Positions 9,301 to 13,651 of a DNA stretch of 26,931 nucleotides are shown here, piece by piece (position 1 is the first letter of the stretch; every line of letters begins with the position of its first letter). The notes under the pieces are model-generated. The model was not told the DNA's origin. It did not search any database and saw nothing but the letters and a program-made list of their open reading frames with translations. Both the position numbers and the translations under genes were made by a program. This DNA comes from an uncultured Collinsella sp. (GTDB lineage: Bacteria > Actinomycetota > Coriobacteriia > Coriobacteriales > Coriobacteriaceae), in assembly GCA_947001705.1 (NCBI GenBank), contig CAMQHT010000033.1:1-26931 (forward strand), given 5' to 3'.

Positions 9301-9478
9301 GGGCGGCCTCGTCCTGGGCGCCGGACTCCCCGCCGGCGGGCTGCGCCTCGCCGGGGAGCGGCTGCGTGTCCCCCGCCGCGGCGGGGGCGGCGTAGGCCGC
9401 GGGCCCGCACAGGGCCAGGGCGGCCGCGACCGCGAGGACGGCGGCGGCCCCGGAAACTCGTTTCATGGAGCGTTTCAT
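6326..9478 (-). CDS. Secreted ChW-repeat protein with C-terminal C39-like (Peptidase_C39_2) cysteine peptidase domain
   Basis: A 1050-aa protein. The signal peptide (MKRSMKRVSG...GPAAYAAPA, about 1-31) is followed by an Ala/Gln/Glu-rich linker to about 90. Fourteen ChW repeats follow as two triplets, a divergent pair and two triplets; the third repeat of each triplet has a YGWLGW-like core and a KG-x-x-AP linker. Residues about 861-1050 fit Peptidase_C39_2, with candidate catalytic Gln871, Cys879 (LPTGCESVAL), His1004 (SHTVVL) and Asp1022 (ADSLAG). ChW repeats are thought to mediate surface or polysaccharide binding; the peptidase substrate is unknown. ATG 9478 has SD AGGGGGA six bases upstream, inside an inverted repeat. 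The ChW part (about 6930-9478) is extremely G+C-rich by eye, while the peptidase part (6326-6925) is near 50%, suggesting a module fusion. It leads a two-gene transcript with the NlpC/P60 paralogue. Confidence 0.9.
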   Translation of the reverse strand: MKRSMKRVSGAAAVLAVAAALALCGPAAYAAPAAAGDTQPLPGEAQPAGGESGAQDEAAQAETSQAESAQADGGHAEAAQSDGAAAVSLSYSAHVSNIGWMGAVAGGGVAGTTGRGLPLEALRLVLSDASTGEPLGSDAISVEAHVSNVGWQAAVGNGGTAGTTGQSRAVEALRVRLSADLSERYTVWYRVHSAEFGWLGWACDGADAGSAGYGRAVQAVQVAVLPKGDPAPGDTSAPFVDRSSEPPSVSYRAHVAGIGWQGAVSDGAVAGTTGQGRALEALSGSVSWYGHGSSSLEVRAHVSNVGWQGWTSGAAGTTGRSLAVEALQFRLSGEAASSYDVWYRVHCADYGWLGWAKDGASAGTVGLAKAVQAVQVVLVPKGGSAPGPAGGAFRGAGERLSGSALSVSGSPAGSSFSGGVLTLGSERGPVLGSVAATVDNLESDGSVGYRGLLLGSGWQAESSSDGAQLGASGGGLQLKAVRFGLSGGLAERYDVWYRSCDSARGWTGWASAGEPSGVESGASGLTAVQVALVAKGSGAPGPTEGAFVSGAAPGPSLVLQGHVAERGWLQAVGGGEDVGTTGRGLALQAVRAYLEGAGEGSSVSVAAHVAGIGWQEAASAPSYAGTVGQGRAVQAVRVSLSGPVSDSYDVWYRVHAAGYGWLGWAKDGEAAGTEGLGVQAEALQVVLVEKGGDAPSPGAPAELSVPSLSLRARVSGVGWQPAVGNGGTAGTTGQSRAVEAISAEVSSPVSGGLSYSAHVSGVGWQDEVSGGALAGTTGQGRAVECVRMRLTGGLSEYFTVWYRAYVQDYGWLGWASDGARAGTTGIGYRVEALQVRILEKGSAAPGPTDGAYRDRPLHPNSVVLNVPCTMQNPELPTGCESVALTNALNYYGFGLGKTVIADAYMPKSSWDFVTAFWGNPHSASNGNCISAPGLTNTANSFLISRGSSLRAYDVTGTGFYDLYSYLEAGHPVIIWSTIGMQNLGSCYATQAYGGRVYRTYTNSHTVVLRGFNRSLGTVYMADSLAGYVSNSAQRIASLYSQRGAQAVVLK
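8775..9058. repeat. 284-bp tract identical to 5542-5825 (copy in the C39 gene)
   Basis: Identical to 5542-5825 at an offset of 3233 bp. Here it matches the composition of its surroundings, so this gene is the likelier donor. A shorter near-copy of about 70 bp, with roughly two differences, recurs at about 7261-7330 in the same gene. Confidence 0.93.
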
Positions 9479-9484
9479 GGAAAA

Positions 9485-9529
9485 TCCCCCTAATCTAGCA
9501 ACGGTTTAGAGTCTACTAGATTGGGGGGA
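9485..9529 (-). promoter_or_regulatory. 14-bp inverted repeat enclosing the SD of the C39 gene
   Basis: Arms 9485-9498 and 9516-9529 are inverted copies with one mismatch, separated by 17 bases. In the minus-strand mRNA the second arm contains the SD (AGGGGGA) of the gene starting at 9478, so a folded leader would hide the ribosome site. The first arm also overlaps the TAG of the upstream remnant frame. It could instead be a palindromic protein-binding site. As a terminator it is weak, since only four T residues follow. Confidence 0.6.
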
Positions 9530-9800
9530 CGCGAGCCAAGCCATGGTGCGCCGAACGGTTAGCCACAAGGTCGCATTCGGCGCCAATGACCTCATCCGTA
9601 TAACCATTGAGCTCCAGATGACCGGCATCGGTCCACACCCAGCCAACGCCCGAGACGTCTGGCTCGCAGCACGCAACGTTGCCTATAAACATGCTCTCCG
9701 TGTCCGCGGTAAAAGAAGGCCCGCCCAGCAAAACGCACGGACAGGCCATAGCAACAGGCAATTCGACGCAAATCGTTTGAGCAGGCGACGCGCGGAAGGA
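9516..9800 (-). pseudogene. Remnant of a secreted carbohydrate-binding-domain-like surface protein
   Basis: A minus-strand frame of about 80-100 codons ends at TAG 9516-9518. It contains GVGWVWTDAGHLELNGY followed by ...EVIGAECDLV, which resembles the G-x-GW-x-W-x-x-x-G-x-L-x-LNGY ... I-x-x-x-x-DL segment common in repetitive surface proteins of gut Firmicutes and Actinobacteria. No signal peptide, good start or rest of the domain is visible, so it looks like a fragment. The motif recognition is from memory and the call is tentative. Confidence 0.4.
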
Positions 9801-9834
9801 ACGTATAAGACGGTTTTCTGCTGGCTGTCAGCCG

Positions 9835-9951
9835 CGGTATCCTCATGGAGACCTAATTGTCGCCGGAATTAAAGTCCCCGGCGCGGACTCACCTTATCTC
9901 CCCGGTGCGGGCTCGATATCCTCTCGGATATCTAATCGTCTTGGACTTTAA
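9835..9951. repeat. Two degenerate hairpin repeats 79 bp apart in the intergenic region
   Basis: A hairpin at 9836-9853 (seven-base arms, one mismatch, four-base loop) and another at 9915-9932 (perfect seven-base arms, four-base loop) are each followed by a similar TAAT-Y-GTC...TTAA segment. Between them lie two related G+C-rich motifs of the form CCCCGG-Y-GCGG-R-CTC. The function is unknown. The rest of 9952-10197 shows no further gene, only an A/T-rich leader to the DUF4869 gene. Confidence 0.45.
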
Positions 9952-10197
9952 CCTGCCCAAGCACAGTACAGCTTTTACGTGCCGCCACACGGAGCTTAAC
10001 TCGTGGACTATTTTCTAAAATATAGACCTTCAAAGCAACTTGGGTTCAAGCACGGACAAACAAAACAGGCACTGAATACAAGACTTGTTTATCAATAGTT
10101 ATCAATCGCATGCGTTACCAGCAAATATCGTCTGTCTCATACGCTGCGATACAATCAATCTCACCAAATGCTAAACCAGCATCCCGAAGGGAGCAAC

Positions 10198-10647
10198 GTG
10201 CTAACAATTCACTATGGTGATATGGAAAACGTTATCTATAATACGTCGGTTTACTTCGATAACGTCTATTCGCCCGAATGGTTTCAAGATGCTTTTGCGC
10301 AAAGAACTATTAAATCCATCGATAAAGGCAGTGTGGTTGGACCCGGCGCAATAAACACCAAGATCCTAGGCATTATCCCACCGGAAAGGCTATCGGGCGG
10401 AACTAAGACGCTGCTACTCATGTACTTCATGCCTCAGAACATATACAACGCCACAACCTGTGGCGACAATTGCGCTTACTGGATTCTGAGAATCGCCGCA
10501 CAGCACGATCTGACAATCAACCTCTACCATCTGATGGATTTTGGAAACGGCAAGTTCACGGCAACCGTTGCAAACACGAGTGATGTCGTTCACACGATGT
10601 TCGACCTTGTCCCTATAGCCGCAAAATGCCTAAGGGAGAACTCCTGA
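10198..10647 (+). CDS. DUF4869 domain-containing protein
   Basis: A 149-aa soluble protein of unknown function. The N-terminus (LTIHYGDMENVIYNTSVYFDNVYSPEW) and the segment ILGIIPPERLSGGTKTLLLM match my memory of the DUF4869 family found in gut Firmicutes and Actinobacteria. I chose GTG 10198 because AAGGGAG lies seven bases upstream and the family begins at this MLTI-like point; an in-frame ATG at 10168 lacks such a site. A TACAAT hexamer at 10150-10155 is a possible -10, but the -35 is poor. There is no signal peptide or membrane segment. The gene ends 15 bp before the IS1595-type element, and I see no partner gene. Confidence 0.7.
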   Translation: MLTIHYGDMENVIYNTSVYFDNVYSPEWFQDAFAQRTIKSIDKGSVVGPGAINTKILGIIPPERLSGGTKTLLLMYFMPQNIYNATTCGDNCAYWILRIAAQHDLTINLYHLMDFGNGKFTATVANTSDVVHTMFDLVPIAAKCLRENS

Positions 10648-10745
10648 CGCACGTTTTCGTTAGGCTCTGTTAGAGCAAGATTGACATACATATGTCATTA
10701 CGGTGCCATATCGTTAGCCCCGTAGACCGCGACGATGGGGGCATC

Positions 10746-11748
10746 ATGAACGCCGAGGACCTGGTAATCACCTTCAAGAGGGGCATTGCGAGCCTCAGCA
10801 GGACCGAACGCCGCCGGCTCCGCCTACGAGGCCGAGCGCTGCCCGCGCTGCGGGTTCGCCGCGATCGTGAAGAAGGGCAAATCAACGAGCGGCGAGCAGC
10901 GCTACCTCTGCCGGGATTGCGGCAGGGCCTTCGGCATGGGCAGCGGGCATATCTTGGGGACGAGCAGGCTCCCGAAGGAGACCTGGATGGCTTATGCCGA
11001 GTGCTTCGTTCTCATGCTACCCCTGCGCGAATGCGCGGGGCGCTGCCATGTCTGCCTCATCAAAACAGCCTACACCATGCGCCATAGGCTCATCGAGTGT
11101 CTCTCGGCCTACTCGCCCTCGTTCAAAACCGGGCGGGGCTGCGGCTGAGAGCTCGAAGAGACCTACTTCCGCGAGTCGTTCAGGGGCAACCACACGAAGG
11201 GGTCATTTACGATGCCACGTCCCTCCCGACATCGCGGCAAGCAGGTGCACAGGCGCGGACTGTCGCGCGAGCAGATCTGCGTCATGACCTCGAGAAACGA
11301 CTCGAACGAGACGTTTCTCGAGGTCTCGGGACGAGGCATCCTGTCGAGGAAACGCGCCGTGGACGTGCTGAGGGACCGCATCGCGTCCGCTTCCGTCGTG
11401 GCGACGGACAAGGCGTCCGCCTATGTCGACGTCCTCGCGGAGCTCGAGGTCGCCGCACACACGGCCCACGATTCCAAGGACCGTTCCGAGGGGACCATCA
11501 ACCGGATCAACACCGTCCATTCGCTCCTCGATACCTTCATGAAGCCGTTTAAGGGCGTGTCGACGAAGCACCTCGGCGCCTACCTCGCTTGGTTCAAGTG
11601 GTGCCGGACCTTCATGGCGATCGATTCCGGCACCGCCGAGCGCACGGTTGCGCGACAGCTCGCCAACGGCGTGTGCAGGAGCCGCATCCGTGATATGTTC
11701 AACGTCCTGCCGCCCTACATTGACTACTGGACCGAAGCCGCCGCATAG
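10746..11748 (+). pseudogene. IS1595-family (ISXO2-like) transposase, inactivated
   Basis: The N-terminus (MNAEDLVITFKRGIASLSRTERRRL) starts at ATG 10746 behind a G-rich site, then shifts frame near 10815-10825. The new frame continues with a zinc-ribbon (CPRCG...CRDCG) typical of this family, up to an in-frame TGA at 11146-11148. Beyond the stop the same frame resumes with ETYFRESFRGNHTKGSF and runs to 11748, with ATDKASAY holding the expected second acidic residue and the conserved GVSTKHLGAYLAWFKW tail. The first catalytic position, normally LDETY, reads LEETY here, an Asp-to-Glu change. The frameshift, nonsense codon and altered active site mean it cannot act without help from another copy. 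Confidence 0.88.
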
Positions 11749-11793
11749 AGACGGTAGAATGGTCGCATCGCGATATACGAGGAAGGTGCAGCC

Positions 11794-12044
11794 ATGCCGT
11801 CGAACATACCGGCCACGACGATCCAGATCGACCCGGAGGCCAAAAAGGAGGCCAGGCCATCTTGGACGAGCTCGGCCTGTCCATTTCCACCGCCGTCAAC
11901 GCGTTCCTCAGGGCGCCCGTCCGGAAGGGCGGGATGCCGTTCGAGATGAGGGTCAAGACGCCGGCGCCCGACGGGAAGACGGCGAGAGCCGGCAAATCGA
12001 CTCGGGGCGATGGGACCCTCACGATGGACCCGACAGATCTTTAG
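11794..12044 (+). pseudogene. RelB/DinJ-family antitoxin, frameshifted passenger gene
   Basis: ATG 11794 follows a good SD (GAGGAAGG). The first codons read MPSNIPATTIQIDPEAKKEA, the usual RelB/DinJ ribbon-helix-helix start. After a one-base loss near 11848-11855 the next frame gives AILDELGLSISTAVNAFLR...GGMPFEM, the family's second half, and ends at 12042-12044. No RelE/YafQ-type toxin reading frame follows; instead there is a terminator hairpin. The gene lies 45 bp behind the transposase and inside the inverted repeats, so it travels with the element. An intact relative could provide orphan antitoxin or autoregulatory DNA-binding activity. Confidence 0.8.
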
Positions 12045-12049
12045 CACAT

Positions 12050-12085
12050 CGCCCCCTTGCCGGATTCAAACCCGGCAAGGGGGCG
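12050..12085 (+). terminator. Terminator hairpin at the right end of the IS
   Basis: Perfect 14-bp arms (12050-12063 and 12072-12085) rich in G+C, an eight-base loop, then an A/T-rich stretch (attatctt). It follows the antitoxin stop by five bases and would end transcripts before the right inverted repeat. Confidence 0.75.
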
Positions 12086-12258
12086 ATTATCTTGCAATTT
12101 CAAAAAGATGATTGGGGCAGAATGTCAATCATGGTCCAACAGAGCCAAATCAATCCAACAGTTTAGATAACGGGTAATGATTCGGGAACAGGGCGTTCGG
12201 CCGGATGGGACAGATAGATATGGAAAGAACGAACCCCTTCTGGGCACACAAGTAGAGA

Positions 12259-12312
12259 CAAACAATGGGGTCGCTTCGAGAAGCGATGCTTTCGAAGCGA
12301 CCCTATTGTTTG
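12259..12312 (-). terminator. Long hairpin, likely (bidirectional) terminator after the small orphan gene
   Basis: The 21-base arms 12259-12279 and 12292-12312 are inverted copies with one mismatch and a 12-base loop. On the minus strand it follows the stop of the 99-aa gene by about 45 bases, and a pyrimidine-rich TCTCTACTT comes next. A stem this long and regular is unusual, so it may have another role. The rest of 12147-12356 holds nothing I can identify. Confidence 0.6.
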
Positions 12313-12356
12313 CACAATTGACTTAGGTGCTGAGACCAAGTTGAGTCAATCTTAGA

Positions 12357-12656
12357 CTAACAGAGAGAAGCGCCGCCCAAGTCATGTACTATCCGCTCCA
12401 ACTCGACAATGTAGGACTCAACCAAATCATCCGATGGCGAGACTTCTGCTCGAATAATGTGGTCCCATTTATACAGGAAATTTTCAACCTGTCGATCTGA
12501 GTCATTCTTCCACAGTGGAGCAAGTGCAATCAACGCCGCATCAAAAGGATTGGAGGAAAAATTATCAGCATCAATATAGCCACCCATACCGGCCCTATCG
12601 CAGTCATATACACGTCTAACTATTCTCTCCAATTCAATAGCCTGATTATGATTCAT
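12357..12656 (-). CDS. Small hypothetical protein (99 aa)
   Basis: I do not recognise the family. ATG 12656 is chosen because a very strong SD (AGGGAGGTGA) lies five bases upstream; a longer frame to 12719 would place that SD inside the coding sequence. The product (MNHNQAIELERIVRRVYDCDRAGMGGYIDADNF...) is acidic, soluble and probably alpha-helical, with no signal peptide or membrane segment. Its size, acidity and isolation among mobile-element debris would suit an orphan immunity protein of a polymorphic-toxin locus, but no toxin is visible and this is only a guess. Confidence 0.65.
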   Translation of the reverse strand: MNHNQAIELERIVRRVYDCDRAGMGGYIDADNFSSNPFDAALIALAPLWKNDSDRQVENFLYKWDHIIRAEVSPSDDLVESYIVELERIVHDLGGASLC

Positions 12657-12719
12657 AAAATCACCTCCCTTTCTACTCTTGATACCCCAAAATAGAGAGG
12701 AAAAGAGTTTCGATAACAT

Positions 12720-13062
12720 TTATCCGGTTGAAAATCATACACAATCGCTAAACATCGGTTGATTTCCGATCTCAGCCGATCGCATTGAACCAATAGGCCG
12801 TTCCGGCAGTTATCCGAACGCCCCCGCGGACCTAGTGGGCCCCCGGGGGGGGCGGCGTTTTCCCAGTTGGAGGTACGGTGGAGATGTGTTTCGATGTGTT
12901 CGGTGGCCATGCTTCGCCCTCCGCCTGACACCGCTCCCAGACCCAGTCGGACGTTCGGTCCGCCTATTCCGTTTTACCTTAAGGCTAGGCCAGCGGGGTA
13001 TCGCCCATCTCGGCGCGCGCAGGCTCTATGAGCCCCGGCGTCAGGTCGAGCATGTTGACGGG
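12720..13062. other. Gene-poor accessory region, no confident gene
   Basis: The composition changes abruptly here, with a very G+C-rich stretch around 12825-12860 (including a ggcccccgggggg run) next to A/T-rich sequence. A minus-strand frame ending ...VNMLDLTPGLIEPARAEMGDTPLA near 12985-13060 may be the tail of a lost gene, but I cannot name it. I see no RNA gene here. Confidence 0.4.
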
Positions 13063-13420
13063 TGTTAATGATCACTAAAAAGAGGTCCGCGTGATCGCCG
13101 GCAATCGAGCACCGTGAGCACTGAAACTGAGCAGTTTGAGCAGGAGGGCCGTACCCCGGGAACCGGGAGCGCGGCCCTCGCCATACGGTTTCCCCGGGCG
13201 GGCACTTTGGCGAGGCCGCCCGGGAAGGATGGGGAGATGACCGTGCCCCTGGACACAGTGAATGATATACGGTCGACGGAGGCGGCCGGGCGCCCGGGGT
13301 TCAAGATAGCCCGGGCACTTCACCTGAGCCGCAACACCGTGGCGAAGTACGCCGACATAGAGGACATGTCACCCGCCGCGACGATACCCCAAAGGAGGGC
13401 CAGGTCTTCGGGGAGGGCGC
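13063..13420 (+). pseudogene. IS21-family transposase (IstA) N-terminal fragment with probable left IS end
   Basis: TGTTAATGATCACTAAAAAG at 13063 resembles the TGT-type left end of IS21 elements. The frame from ATG 13237 encodes a helix-turn-helix, DTVNDIRSTEAAGRPGFKIARALHLSRNTVAKYADIEDMSPA, characteristic of IstA N-termini. The similarity ends about 13410; the DDE catalytic domain and the istB helper gene are absent, so only the first 60 or so codons remain. Confidence 0.65.
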
Positions 13421-13651
13421 GTCGCAAAAACGTAAGCGCCTTGCCGTTAATAAGATCCATAACGCCGGCGGGTAAGCCGGCAAAGGCAAGTGCGATATCT
13501 ACTTATATCGGATAATATCGAGTTATATAAGCCTGTATAAACTTATCGCGAAAGTATCGAGCTTTCGTAATTTATCTTAGCAAGTAGTCCAACGTTGCTT
13601 TATTCCAAGCTCATATCGTAAGTAAGTTGAGGACTTCCTAAAATCCATTTT
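13421..13651. other. Intergenic region downstream of the glycosyltransferase operon
   Basis: A minus-strand stretch around 13400-13500 reads VDIALAFAGLPAGVMDLINGKALTFLRRALPEDLALLW, which looks coding-like and may be a truncated gene tail; it has no start. From 13500 to 13650 the DNA is A/T-rich with several TATCG words and a weak hairpin at about 13546-13567 (CGAAAG/CTTTCG arms) that might end the operon's transcript. No further gene is evident. Confidence 0.35.

Larger units (their letters stand above)
10663..12146 (+). mobile_element. IS1595-family insertion sequence (decayed) carrying an antitoxin passenger
   Basis: The ends at 10663-10686 and 12123-12146 are inverted copies matching at 21 of 24 positions. 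They enclose 1484 bp with a transposase pseudogene and a RelB/DinJ-like pseudogene. The eight bases outside each end (tttcgtta and aaatcaat) do not match, so no target duplication survives. Together with several inactivating changes, this indicates an old insertion. Confidence 0.85.

Noticed and set aside
166..9478. CRISPR-like array suggested by regularly spaced repeats
   Set aside because: All the repeats lie within open frames and encode ChW motifs; there are no uniform spacers or cas genes.
6569..9493. Long plus-strand open frames opposite the C39/ChW gene, and an 850-codon Arg-rich minus-strand frame at 6858-9410
   Set aside because: They are by-products of extreme G+C and repeat periodicity. 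They lack recognisable domains and have low-complexity Ala/Gly/Arg composition, while the chosen frame carries a signal peptide, ChW repeats and a peptidase.
9485..9529. Invertible promoter flanked by inverted repeats
   Set aside because: The space between the arms is only 17 bp, too short to hold a promoter, and no recombinase gene is near.
10168..10197. ATG 10168 as start of the DUF4869 gene
   Set aside because: The SD AAGGGAG would fall inside the coding sequence; it is properly spaced for GTG 10198.
10655..12154. Target-site duplication of the IS
   Set aside because: The eight bases outside the two inverted repeats do not match, so I do not claim one.
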